The notes below the pieces were generated by a model. The model had not been told where the DNA came from. It saw nothing but the letters and a program-made list of their open reading frames with translations, and made no database searches. The position numbers and the translations under genes are program-made. 64,000 nucleotides of DNA, taken from assembly GCA_015680685.1 (NCBI GenBank), contig MNCI01017558.1, forward strand, positions 363,894 through 427,893, read 5' to 3'. The DNA comes from Gnetum montanum (lineage: Eukaryota > Streptophyta > Gnetopsida > Gnetales > Gnetaceae). The stretch's first letter is position 1, and each line of letters opens with the position of its first letter. Shown here piece by piece: positions 22,836-34,373 of this stretch.

Positions 22836-23879
22836 CCTCTCGACTCAAATGGGACCCGGCATGGCCTTTGACATTCGGTGTCGTGCCTACATTCCCACTT
22901 GAAGTGACCGAGGTGTGTCATAGCGCATACGACGAGGCTTGCTAATGTGTTTTGCACTCGGCACGCTCCTTGTGGGAGTATAAGCATGTCAACGAGGACC
23001 TGTGGAAACGGGTCTAAAGGGTTGAGCAAAGAGAGGTTGACCTGGTCGCCGAAGTATAGGATCTCAAGTCAAGGAATGAGTTCCTCATAACCTATGACAC
23101 AAATAATGAAGACTAGTGCATGGCTGTAGTAGACTACGCCAAGTTTTAGAGTGTCGTGCATCAGAATGTTGAAGCCACTCGCGAGCTAATTGAATAGTGG
23201 ATGCAAATGGACTTTCTAGCCTAGAAGTGTCAGGATCTAAAAGACTTCAGTGCTAAGATTTACAAATGGGGGCAGTCCCAGAGAAACCATAAACACATGT
23301 ATAAATGGGAAAATGCCACCCATTGTAAATTGTACAAGGACGCTGCAGTGGAGGCGTTTACGTATAAAGCATTCGTAAATGCCATCGACGCTTTTGAGGC
23401 CTATGCTAAGTTCAAGGAGCAGGTAAAGGTTACAGAATCTCCTGACCTGAAAGTGGACCTTCCTATAGGAGAAACTGCAACTGTCCCCTTTTCGTTGAGG
23501 CCACCAAGGTGGACAGTCGCCGAAAGGGAGAGAGCTATTGCGGAAGCTAAACCTAGCAACATGCGTTGGGTGGACATCACGGCAGAGGAGGTTTGGCGTC
23601 GCCTCGGGCTCGGTTTAGATCAGATACCCTTTGAGACGGACGTAGGCCCTTCTCAGGTTAGGCGCTTTCTACCATGCTAAAGCTCATGCTGTATTGCAGT
23701 TTGCGTTTGTTGCCCTTGCTGACTACTTCACTCCTACGATGCAGACTTTAGATGAGGGTGCAAGGCCCGTAGAGGGAGGGAATGAAGAACCAGCAGAGGG
23801 CGATGCAGGGGAAGGCAATGCAGAAGGCAATGATGCGGGAACAAAAGGTGAAAATGATGCAAGCAAAGACAACCCATGA
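22836..23879 (+). pseudogene. Coiled-coil and acidic C-terminal exons of antisense gene
   Basis: Contains WDPAWPLTFGVVPTFPLEV, then a charged helical region (LWKRV, VEQREVDLVAEV, DLKSRNEF), then the uninterrupted stretch 23297-23680 with AYAKFKEQVKV and PPRWTVAERERAIAEAKPSN, and an acidic Gly/Glu tail. Seven stops break the coiled coil, five of them TAG. No catalytic motif is seen. Confidence 0.5.
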
Positions 23880-24059
23880 TAGCATGAGATTTTTTTTTTG
23901 AATTTTGAGATTTTTGAATTTTTGAAATCTTGTAAGAAATTTGCAAACATTGTTAACAGGCAAAAATTTTTAATAAAGAAGATTTTGCGAAACAAAAATT
24001 GATTTTGCGCTAACTTGTGCATTGCATATGTGTTGCATTTTGTAAAAAAAGTTCATGCT

Positions 24060-24370
24060 TTCATGTGCTAGTTTTAGACCTTTTTGGGCCATTGCTAGTT
24101 TTAGGCCATTTTAGGCCATTACTAGTTCTAGGCCATTTTGGGCCATTGCGTAACATAGTTTTAGGCAGTTTCGGGCCATAGCGTAGCATAGTTTTAGGCC
24201 ATTTCTGGCCATTGCGTAACATGTCAGAGGGATAATATGTGAATGAAGCAAAAAGTGATGAATGCTAGTTTTAGGCCATTTCGGGCCAATGCTAGGTTTA
24301 GGCCTTTTTGGGCCAATGCTTAGGCATAGTTTTAGGTTGTTTCGGGCCATAACGTAGCATGCCAAAAGGA
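24060..24370 (-). repeat. Tandem array after protease of element B
   Basis: About nine irregular units of GCTAGTTTTAGGCCATTTTGGGCCATT (plus strand), some with GCGTAGCATA inserted. The corresponding place in element C (32560-32645) has one or two diverged units. Confidence 0.75.
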
Positions 24371-24441
24371 TGGGATGTTAATAAAGCAAAAAAGCGACGA
24401 ATATACCAGGGATGGCAACTGGGCAGGAAGTAGTGGGGTTG

Positions 24442-27000
24442 CTACACTATGCGTAGCTTCTTCTTGACCCATTGTGGGTTGATCGGAATGTAAGGCCGAG
24501 GCATTTCACCATGGCCCTCGTTCACATCGTTGTCCCCTGCTTGGAAGGGCAACTCAACCCATGCACTTTAGTTTTGGTAATCAGCTTGCTGAGTCGATTC
24601 TCCCGTTGGATGTTTAATGTGTGCGTGAGTAGGCACTTCATTCTCAGAGGTTACGACCTCTGAACCCTACTCCATGTCTATGTTACTGATAGCTTGGACT
24701 GCTACTTCGTCACCATGGATCACCACTTCCCTGCCTGCGTATGGTAGGTGGATTTCCTGGTGTATAGGTGAGGAGACAGCCCTAGGTTGTGCTAACCATG
24801 ATCTTCCCAAGATTAGGTTAAACCCGCGCATTTCCTCAACCACGATGAATGTTGCGTTTGTGGGGAACTGGTCCCCTGCTACGAAGTCTATGTGAACTGT
24901 GCCTTTCACGAGGATGTGTGCCCCATTGAATGACCTTAGGCAGGACATTGCTGTGGGTTTGATCTGGTTGACCAAGCATAAGTTGTCCATAATAGGGAAG
25001 GGAATGATGTTCATGGCAACCCCGTCATCAACGTGTACCCTTCAGATTCAGTGTTGACCGACCCGAATTGTGATGAAAAGGGACGTCATGATCACCTAAC
25101 CCCTTTTGGGATCTTCCTTAATGGTGTTGTCGCTGAAAGTCAATTGGGATGGCTTAGGCTCTGCGGGTGTAGAGGGAAGCATGACCGAGTGGATCACTTC
25201 CTCTTCCTCTAGCATGTCTTCGTTGACCAGAATCGCTGTCAACATTCAGATCAAAGCCTTGCGGTGGGGGACAGACATCATGATCAGATCATACAGGCTC
25301 AGCGTAGTGTTTTTCTGTTTTAGAGCCTTCTTGACTTGGGTGAGGGCATCCAAAAGGTTTTGGCCACCCTCCTATCCATTGCTTTCCTCTTCTTCGATTT
25401 GTCCCAGGAGATGAATTTCCCAAGGAGGGGCAACTTCAGATCTAGGTCCAGATCCTTTTTGGCAAGGCGGCGTGGGCTGCGCTGTTATGGCAACGTTCGT
25501 CTTTGGTGACGAAGGTGTAGACGTAGGGGGTAAGGACGTAGGCTTGTGAATGCCTTGGGTGGCATTTCCCTTCGATGTCTCACCTTTGAAATGCGGGGTG
25601 GGAAGTTTGTTAGGATGGGAAGTTTGTTCAGATGTTTTATGTGGGGTGGGGGCTATCGAATGAGTCGACCCCCTAATGATGAAAGGAGCTAACGGTGTTA
25701 GTAGGCAAAGTAGCATGGTTTTGCTAACAAGTGACGCAGAGATGGATGCCTGTGGAGGGACTTTCAGGATGAACGACTATTACAGGCTTTGACTAGCTAC
25801 TCGTGGTGCTGGTGCACTACGTTAAGGCACATAGACCACGAATGGCTACTGGGGTGGCCTAGGATCATTGTTAATGCCGATGGCATTGATGATGTAATCG
25901 GCNNNNNNNNNNNNNNNNNNNNNNNNNNNNNNNNNNNNNNNNNNNNNNNNNNNNNNNNNNNNNNNNNNNNNNNNNNNNNNNNNNNNNNNNNNNNNNNNNN
26001 NNNNNNNNNNNNNNNNNNNNNNNNNNNNNNNNNNNNNNNNAGAATTTCTGAAGGCTTGAGAGGGAGTGGGGTGTACTTTGAGGGATCTTTACGCTCAAAG
26101 TTTGGCTTGGGTTGCGTAGATGTCTCAAGTGCAGGAATTGGAGGCTGTGACATGTTGCCCTACTTGGGCAAGGAGTTAGCTGTAGGTACAACCAGTTTCT
26201 TATTGCTCTTGTTACCATTGTTACTAGGTTGGGGCTTGGCCTCGGTCGCGACAGTGGCCACTGTGGTTATTGGGGCCTTACCCTTGTCCTTCTTTGTGAA
26301 GTTGCTTTTGTAGGTGATGTAGGCTGGGTCTTTTCTCACCTTGGATGCGTCCTGTATGCTCTTAGTTTGAGCGAAGGCATGATTAAGAGTGCGAGGGGCA
26401 AGGTAGTACAGTTTAGACTTGATAAAGTCATTCACTACACCCTTAAAGATGGCCAACAAGTGGGCTTTCGCGATGGGTTTGCAGATTTTGTTGAGGGTCG
26501 TGCTCAATTGTTGGATGGACTTCTGGACCAGTTCCAAAGGCTCCTGCTTCATGCTCATCAGCTGGTCCAGCGTGATCTCTGGCTTCAAGTTGTACTTAAA
26601 GCACGTCACGAACTAGGTCAAAAGCTCTTCGAAAGTTGAAATGGATGAGCGTGGCAGTGTGCAATACCAATCTAAGGCTCTCTCGGCTAGGGACATGGCA
26701 AAGACATGAATGATCGTGTGCGGCCATTGTTGCAACAGAAGAGACCTAGACCTAAAGGTAACTAGATGTGCGTTGGGATCCCCCTCCCCATTGTACTTCG
26801 TGAAGTGTGGAAGAGACATCCCTGGGGGTAACGTCAGAGTAGGGATTGCAGAGCTAATGGGGTCGTCCTGGTAAAAGTCCATGACTTGTATCGTGTTGGA
26901 CCCGACAGCTTTGAGGCATTTGATTTCCTCAGTTAGGGTTTGGATGAGCTAGAACACTTGATCCAAACCTTGTGACGTTATGGATGGTTGGGGAGTTGCT
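24442..27000 (-). pseudogene. Gag-protease of element B, 3' part
   Basis: The minus strand from 26882 gives VMDFYQDDP, LPHFTKYNGEGDPNAHLVTF, ALDWYCTLPRSSISTFEELL and FKYNLKPEITLDQL: the plant retrotransposon gag domain, very close to gag of C. An N gap (25903-26040) removes the zinc-knuckle region. The protease follows, with active-site block RVHVDDGVAMNI near 25030 and GFNLILGRSWLAQPRAVSSP. The gene ends with VKKKLRIV and a stop at 24442. Stops and shifts occur throughout. The 5' part continues beyond element C at 36034-37115. Confidence 0.85.
25903..26040. other. Assembly gap, 138 N
   Basis: Run of N within the gag of element B. The real length of the missing sequence is unknown. Confidence 0.98.
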
Positions 27001-28586
27001 TGAAACACCACTAATTTTGGCCTAGCACTTTTAGACAAGAATCAAGCTAAGTCATGTTGCTGCCCAACATGAGTATAGCGTGACCAAACTTGGAGGCCTC
27101 CGAAACAACCCCTGATGGCCCATGATTCAACAGGCAAGGTCCCCTCAGGGCCCACAAGTGACTGCACCAACTTCCAGCATCTAGAATTAAAAGTTCCAGG
27201 TTCAAAATGTTTGGTTTTGGCTAAGTACACTTTGGTTACTTTTTTAGACGCTGCACAGCGTAAGGATCAGCGTCACCAACTTTTGGAGCCCCGAAATTGA
27301 GTCAAAACAGGCCGAAATCAAGCACAAGGACCCCCCATGACCTTCACCAAGGTCCCCAGTAGCTCCCAGCGTCTAGAAAATCAAGATTTGGGCCTCAAAT
27401 ATGCCATTTTGACTTGGTGACGTTGGGGTTACTTTTTCAGACGTTGCATAGCGTAAGGATCAGTGTCACCAACTTTTAGAGCCCCAAAATTGAGCCAAAA
27501 TGACTTGATTTCAAGGGTGTAAGTCGTTCTCAGGGTCCACTATTGATAACTATGGGTTCCAACCTTCAGAAATTCTAGATTTCAGCTCAAAATTGCAAGT
27601 TTTGGAGGTCACATTGGAGGTCACACTACAGGTCACGCTGGGCAGTCAAATTTCTCTTGTTGTACATTTCATTATAAATCATCATTTGTGGGCATGTCAA
27701 GCCCTTATGGTATAAATTAAATGTACTTTCATGGGCTTGAATAACCCATAAATTGTAAAATGCAATGTACCTGGTCAAGAATGTAGCTTGCCAACACACA
27801 TCCAACTCGTGCACAACTATCCAACACAGATACATTGAACCTGGTCAAAGAATGCAACTATCCAACACTGATCCAACTCGTGCCAACTATCCATGGGACA
27901 CATGTCGCTAGATCTACTTTCCTCTCATCTCACACCCATTGATTCCATTCTTGGATTTCGTGCTCGAGCCCGACCCAACCCTATAAATACCCTATCAATT
28001 CACATAAACTGAGGAGCAAAAAAAAAATTGGGAGGCAAAAATTGGAGAGATTGGCAATTCTGAAAGAGAAAAGAACCTACAATCCTTGGGCACTCGACAC
28101 ACCTGACTGTTGACATCCAAGCATTTCTCACCTTCATCATCACATCATCGCGTCATATTATCTTGGGGTTAGGCGTTTGACTTGCCATCCACACGTGTGC
28201 AACTACGCTTTGATTGGTGCACATTTTTTTAAAACAATATAATACAGTTTCATTATTTCCTTCCATTTACATTATTTACTTTGGGTTACGCTTTGTTTAC
28301 AATATAGCTCTGTTTATGCTTTATTTATAATTCAGTATGCTCTATTTACATTTCGTATCGTTGTTTGCATTCCATTTACATCCCATTTACGATAACCCTA
28401 GCGCTAGCTATAGCTTACGCTTGGGGAAGTCCTTGGTTGATTTGCGTGCAGACCATCCAAGGCACTCTGTCTTCGTTTACTTTTCTAGCTTGCCCTCGGG
28501 TGAAGGTAGGGTCAGTTGTGGCTGTCCGATGATCTCTCGGTGTCTATTTCCCTTCCAGCTTTACACCGCCGATTTAGGTCAGTACA
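27001..28586 (+). repeat. 5' LTR of element C
   Basis: Begins TGAAACACCACTAATTTTGG and ends TCAGTACA. It aligns throughout with 34374-36028 except for one 71-bp unit missing here. A TATAAATA box lies at 27982-27989 (35426-35433 in the other LTR). Confidence 0.93.
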
Positions 28587-28591
28587 ATTTT

Positions 28592-28610
28592 TGGCGCTAG
28601 AAGGAGGGCC
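28592..28610 (+). other. Primer binding site of element C
   Basis: TGGCGCTAGAAGGAGGGCC lies five bases inside the LTR end. The decayed site of B is the same type. Confidence 0.75.
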
Positions 28611-28879
28611 TGAACCATTTTTGTCTACATTTTTGATTAGCACTTAGTCAAACTCTGGATGTTCTAGAGAGCATAACAAGTTCTCAGAGCATAGCAAGCT
28701 CTAGCATAGCAAGTGTAGCGCTAGAGTTGGCCATTTTTAGCGGTTTTCACACTTAGCATTTTTTTTTCATTTTTACACTTATCCATTTTCCTGCTACCAA
28801 CAGATTTAGTCACTTTCTTTTCATTTTCAAAGTTAGCCATTTTCTACAAATAGCAACTTTCACAACCCAATTTGTGAAT

Positions 28880-30940
28880 ATGAATCCAGATCAACCTTCT
28901 ACATCAATGCCTAACACGTTTGATACCATAATCCAACCAAAGCGAGCCACACTAAGCCCTGAACAATATAACTTCATTTGTGTAAAAATCCAAGCCAACT
29001 TGATTATTGATCATGTGGAAAGGGAAGCAAAATGAGACTATGAACTTGTCCACAAAGGAGGTCATGAGTTCATCCCTTCAGCATTTGATATAATCCCGTT
29101 GTCTGAACACCATCATAAACTCATATCCCAGCTTCTTATGGCTAGAATTCAAGCCTTACAGCTATTGCCAATAGAGCCTCAAGATGAGGAAGATGATTTT
29201 GCAGCCCAATCTGAACATGAAGATTCCTACCATACTGTCAGTCCCCATGCCTATACAAACCCATTGTTCCACCCTTTCCTAGAAGAAACTGTGCTTCCTC
29301 CTTCATCCATAAACACTCAAGCACCAGTTTCTCGATAAGAGGTACCTACTTCCATTCCTATCTTCTCCGTACCCAATAATTTTCATTTTGATGCGACTAC
29401 TTCCATCAATCCTCCACAAGCATAGTCCTAACAACTTCCCCCCCAAACCAACACAGAGTTAATCTTTTGACCTCAAGTAATTGGAATGCCATCAGTCATA
29501 CCAACTTCCACATCCACCCATTACATACCTCAGGTACAAATCCATGGAGCACCATTGATTACTCCAACCCAACACATTCAGGGTGTTACCTCACAACCTG
29601 TGGCTGGGGAGTGGGTTCCACTAGTAGTCTCAGTTCCAAATACCATCCCACCACAACAAACGTTAGTCCAACTACCTCTCTTTCCACAAAAAATGCAATA
29701 ATTAAATCATTATCATCCATAATCCACTCAATCCACTAGTTTGCCTACCGCCCAAGAATGGGCAGACACACAAAAAATGATGCACTCTTTGGTAGAGAAA
29801 TTAAAACGTCTTAGAAATTTAAACAATGAGGAAGTCAAAGTACTAGATTTCTATCAGGATGACCCAATTGACCCCTCAATTCCACCTTTAACCTTGCCAA
29901 AGGGAGTCTTGTTACCTCAGCTGACTAAGTATAATGGAGAGGGAGACCCAAATGCCCACCTAGTGATATTCCGATCTAAAAGTCTTTTGCTTCAAGCATG
30001 GCCCCATGTAATTTTGCATGTGTTTGCTATGTCCTTAACAGGAAGAGCCTTAGACTGGTACCGAGCCTTACCTCGTAGCTCTATATCTTCTTTGGAAGAT
30101 TTGTTACACTAGTTTGTCACCCGTTTCAAATACAATCTAAAACCTGAAACCACGTTAGATAGCTTGATTCAAATTAAACAAGTGCCTTTAGAGCCAGCAC
30201 AGAAATTTATCCAAAGACGGAGTGCTGCCCTGAATGAACTTCATGAACCTATTCCTAAAACATATATGCTTACCATCCTTAAGGTGGCCACAAATGACTT
30301 CATTAAATCAAAGCTTTACTATCTAAAACCCCGTACTTTGAGTCAGGAATTTGTACAAATTAAAGACATAGAAGAGGCAGCACAATTAAGTAATGACCCA
30401 GCCTATGTGACCTACAAAAATCAACATACTCGCAAGAAAAACACAACCGAGGCAACAGTAGCTGCAATCACAAAAGCAACCAACTGGGGCCCAAAAGCTA
30501 AGCAACCTAAAGCCCTAGCTAACAAAGCCACCAACTTTGCCAACTCACCTACATCAACGGGGGCCATCCCAAAGCCCAACTTTCAGCACAAGGACTGCTC
30601 AAAGTATACACCACTACCGATGCAACCCTTTCAACTATTGGAGCAACTCTTGAAAGCTGGGGAAATCCAACACAAACACGTATCGGAGATTACCCACCAA
30701 AAACATGATAGGTACTACGAGCTACTAAGAAACCCCACCTTAGCAGTACCAAATGAGCCCCCGGTCCCACAACATTTTAAACTGGACCAATACTGCCATT
30801 ACCATCAAATGGCTGGTCATAGTATAGACAACTGTCATGCCTTGCAAGATGACCTGCAGGGAATGATAGAACAAGGCCAACTGGTGATTGACACAACAAA
30901 TCAATCCAACACAGATGATGCCTCCTATGTCATAAAATGA
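28880..30940 (+). pseudogene. Gag of element C
   Basis: ATG at 28880 (MNPDQPSTSMPNTFDT) begins a Pro/Ser/Thr-rich N-terminal part, broken by stops between 29032 and 29740. The gag core (29741-30112) reads VLDFYQDDPIDPSIPPLTLP, NAHLVIFRSKSLLLQAWPH and ALDWYRALPRSSISSLEDLL. The long open part 30164-30940 includes IQRRSAALNEL, KSKLYYLKPRTLSQEF, DPAYVTY and a zinc-knuckle-like YCHYHQMAGHSIDNCHALQ, as in Tat-type gag. A single stop at a Gln position separates the two main frames. Gag packages the element RNA; C could only move with enzymes supplied by a relative such as B. Confidence 0.9.
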
Positions 30941-32512
30941 ATTAGCATAGGTGGTAAGCCCAAACCTGTGCAAAAACCTTTTGTGATCCGTGTGCCTCCC
31001 AACAAGGTAAGGATTCCCCTAACCTCCACAAACAAGAGGCCTCCCTTTGTTATCAAGGTGCCACCCCAGGCATCCATAACATCCTTTGTGGTCAAGGCTT
31101 CACAATGTTCGTCCACTAAGACGTCAAACTGGCATGACTCGTCCGCTAAGACGTTAAATTGGCATGACGCTACAAAAAAAACTGCTAAGCAACCTTTCGT
31201 CATCAAGGTGCCACAACATGATGGCCTCTCACCTACCCGAAGCCCAACTGTGGGCAACATCTCGATCCCTCCTCATTTAAGGGTTGACCCCACTAGCAAC
31301 TTGGGTAGGCCCACCAAATGAGAATGCAAGAGGACAAACGAGCACCTGTCAACTCCCATGGTCGAAGCAAAGGCCACAACTTGCAAACAACAACTGAACA
31401 CTGGGGCCCCCACCCCTAAGAAAACAAAGCCTAAGTCCCCCTCCCGAGAGGTCTGTCTCTCAAGCTTCACAGAGGAAGTCAAAGCCAACACAACAACCAA
31501 CAACACAGACTTTGTAGCTGCACTAGCCCAAGTAAAACAAGCGCTAAAACAGAAGAACATAATGATGAGTTTGTACAACCTGGTCATGACTTCAACCACT
31601 CATCGCGAAGCCTTGGCTCAAGTGTTAGCATCCATTCCTGTTACAAAGGACATCCCCACAAACGAAGAATCCATCCGTGCAATGATTTCACAATAGACAC
31701 CACAAGGATTGGGTTCAAATACCTTAGCCTTCCTCAACGATGCAGTTAAAGTCAACCCCGAACGAGGGGAAGTGACAACAAGTTCACTATCCATTAGCAT
31801 TTGTATTGGGCAGTGCACCATCTGCAGAGTGCATGTTGACGATGGTGCAGCAATGAACGTAGTCCTATACTCAGTCATCGACAAGCTAGGCCTGGTAGAT
31901 GAAATCAGGCCAACCAAAACCACATGTCTAAAATCCTTCAATGGATCACATGTCAGGGTCAAGGGTACAATCAACTTAGCCTTTGTAGTAGGAGAGCAAT
32001 TCCCCACTAGCGCAGATTTCATTGTCATAGAGGAGATGCCAGGTTTCAACATGATTCTAGGTAGGCCTTGGCTAGCTCAACTAAGGGCCATCTCCTCTCC
32101 CATCCACCAAGAAATCCACCTTCCATATGAAGGTGGTCAAGTTATCATCCATGGTAATAACGTTTCCTTGTCGACTATCCACGACATAGACATGATGGAA
32201 GTTTTGGAAGAAGAGTTTCTTAAAGATACACTTATGACAACCAACGCAACCCTTAAGGCTAACACACCCGAACGAGTGGTTGAAGCTGACAACCCCCCAG
32301 AGGACCCTAAACCTTGCATGCTCCCTAATCCATGCCTAGTTAGGAAGCAACTACATGACCAAGACTCTCCCTTGGCTGAAAATGTACTTGATGCTTGCCT
32401 ACCTTCTACCTACCCCTCTGAGATGCATTTTTTTGACTTTTGTTTACATTGCACTAGCCGATGTGTTTACATTTTTCCCGCTCACTTAGATCATGCATTT
32501 TTCTTTGTTTAG
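30941..32512 (+). pseudogene. Protease region of element C
   Basis: After a spacer with KPFVIRVPP/PPFVIKVPP repeats (30968-31321) and a linker (31358-31696), the open frame 31709-32512 encodes the retropepsin: active site VHVDDGAAMNVV near residue 45, flap region, then GFNMILGRPWLAQLRAISSP and a C-terminal tail. The active site has DDGA where DTGA/DGGS is usual. It would cut the gag polyprotein. The frame ends at 32512 and no RT follows. Confidence 0.85.
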
Positions 32513-32559
32513 ACATTTGTCAACTTAGTTTACACATTGCATTTGAAAAACATCAAACA

Positions 32560-32645
32560 TAAAAACATAAAACTACAAAAACACATGGCGCAAAAATGCC
32601 TTAAACTAGCATACAACCCGCAATGGCCTAAAACTATCACTTTTT
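32560..32645 (+). repeat. Diverged unit of the post-protease repeat in C
   Basis: ATGGCGCAAAAATGCCTTAA and AATGGCCTAAAACTATC match the minus-strand unit of the array at 24060-24370 of B. Confidence 0.55.
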
Positions 32646-32829
32646 GCATTGCTTTTCTTTCATTCGTACATTCTAACTCTATGTATGGAAAGTGTTGCTT
32701 GATGTTGTTTTTTTCCTACTTTATTTTTGCAGGATCTCGCAGGCACGTAGCATGACCATGCATGCAGCATCACACTTTACACAAGCAAGGTAAGCATCAG
32801 TCCGCTTTGACTATAAACTGGCACAGAAT

Positions 32830-33019
32830 AGTCCTGGCATTATGACTTAAAACTGATACCACAAAATAGTCCTGGCATCATGACTTAAAAATGATACCAT
32901 AGAATAGTCCTGGAATCATGACTTAAAACTAATACCACAAAATAGTCCTGGAATCATGACTTAAAACTGATACCAAAAAATAGTCCTAGAATCATGACTT
33001 AAAACTGATACCACAGAGT
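32830..33019 (+). repeat. 38-bp tandem array, five units
   Basis: Five units of 38 bp built on AGTCCTGGAATCATGACTTA plus AAACTGATACCACAAAAT. Start points at 32830, 32868 and 32906 give a constant period. Confidence 0.9.
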
Positions 33020-33039
33020 TCTGTCCGGTATGACACTAA

Positions 33040-33250
33040 ACTACTACATCCGTCCGCCATGACATGAAACTAGCATCTAGAGTCCACTAAGATTATAAAC
33101 TAGTTTACCTCTTCATAGTCTGCCATGACTATAAACTAGCAATGTACTGTCTGCCATGACACTAAGCTGGAATCGTCCAAGGGGTTATGACGTGAAACTA
33201 ACCCATAACAGTCTGCTAAGATTATAAATTGGTGACATCATCGACGACTA
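33040..33250 (+). repeat. Irregular repeats of GTCYGCCATGACATAAACTAGC type
   Basis: Five to seven loose units with GTCCGCCATGACATGAAACT, as in the array after integrase of B (14811-15060). Their presence so close to the post-protease repeat suggests the pol genes between were lost by deletion. Confidence 0.65.
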
Positions 33251-34356
33251 GGAAAAATTTGGAAAGATGTGTTGTTGCAATTAGCTGTTCATGTTTCGCA
33301 AAGACTTGTTACATAATTCATCTCATGGGTCTTAATGAGGCTAATGTTGTTCATGAGTCTGTCTGCTTTGAAAATTGCCCGTGGTGACTCCATCTCCTTA
33401 TTTAAAGTATTTAGCTAACTGTTTCATTTGTCGTTTTCTTGTCTTCTTGGAGTTGTGTTTGTAGGATGATACTTTTGAGGCGTTCGTGCATAGATGCACT
33501 TCATCATGACAACAAGGTATCACGTTTTACCTGACGCACGCAACTGGGTTAATCAATCCATTCATAAGTACATTCCCAACTCCTAATACATTCCCTATTC
33601 CCCATCATGCTCCCTTATCCTATTCAATTACATCCCCCTTGATAGATTCCACTCATCTCAAAACTCTTGATACATTGTTGCACACTGTAAATCCCTAAGC
33701 AGCCGCAACGCAAAACACAGTATACAATGCATGACATAAAATGCAAGCGCTCAAACTTGAGCATGACACCAAAAACAAGCTCTTTCAAAAAGATCAGAAA
33801 AAAGAAAAGAAAAAAAAAAATGGTCAAAGATAAAAATGCACAGAAAAGGTCTTCATGACCCCGTTGACATCATAAAGAAAAGACTATTGGCTATTCTCAT
33901 ACAAGCCCCAGGTGAGAAGGTAGTTGTCTTGAAAATAAAGTTACACTCGTGTCTCAAAGAGACCATGTTACACATCATCATGTGGCTTTGACTATTTACA
34001 ATGGGCCCCACAAATACTCTATAAGAGTCCCGTTTCTCCAAAGAACGCACCTCCTATGTCTTGGATCTGAGTCTACTGAAAACCCGGCTGTTGACAAGGA
34101 CCAATGACATGACTTGTGCACAAGAGAGCATTCCTCTCTCACAAATCCCAGTAGCAATCATAGCCCTTAACCTCCTAGCTTCCCTGTTCACAACCGATTC
34201 CCTTGCATCTTGAACCACATTCCCTCAATCCCATGTACTTTTGAAAATGGTGCGATGACACCCAACCAAGGGTCGACGGTTAATGTTTGATGCTTTGTTG
34301 CTCATGGTGTTTTGCATTTCTTTGTCGAAGCCGCTCGGGTAGATTCCTCCAGACAT
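33251..34356 (+). other. 3' untranslated region of element C
   Basis: No domain recognised. It contains a T/A-rich tract near 33790-33830, and its last part resembles the same region of B. Confidence 0.5.
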
Positions 34357-34373
34357 CAACAAAGAGGGGCCAA
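34357..34373 (+). other. Polypurine tract of element C
   Basis: CAACAAAGAGGGGCCAA immediately precedes the 3' LTR. Confidence 0.8.

Larger units (their letters stand above)
19455..23879 (+). pseudogene. Spliced gene antisense to element B, between protease and RT
   Basis: The plus strand, opposite to B, carries an ordered gene. Candidate exon 1 (19455-19573, MASKKEHTNLSLATVEEAKQ) ends at a GT. Then come a HAD phosphatase-like exon, a plant-transposon-like exon, an acidic exon with many Glu, a short exon, a coiled-coil exon and an acidic C-terminus (EGDAGEGNAEGNDAG) ending at 23879. Good GT-AG introns lie at 20944-21027, 22525-22617 and 22732-22835. The frame passes open through the last two, which argues for a real spliced gene on this strand. 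Possible further introns are 22080-22194 and 23657-23699 (only 43 bp, doubtful). Many stops, mostly TAG, show decay. Tat elements are known to carry antisense genes, usually after integrase; here it lies in the protease-RT interval. A separate insertion or a captured host gene is the alternative. Confidence 0.65.

Noticed and set aside
23657-23699. Fifth intron of the antisense gene
   Set aside because: Good borders and frame but only 43 bases, below the usual plant minimum; kept only as a possibility.
25789-26313. Open frames running through the N block
   Set aside because: Artefacts of translating N; the same applies to 41631-42092.
32830-33019. CRISPR array
   Set aside because: Units are adjacent with a 38-bp period and no unique spacers; plant retrotransposon context.
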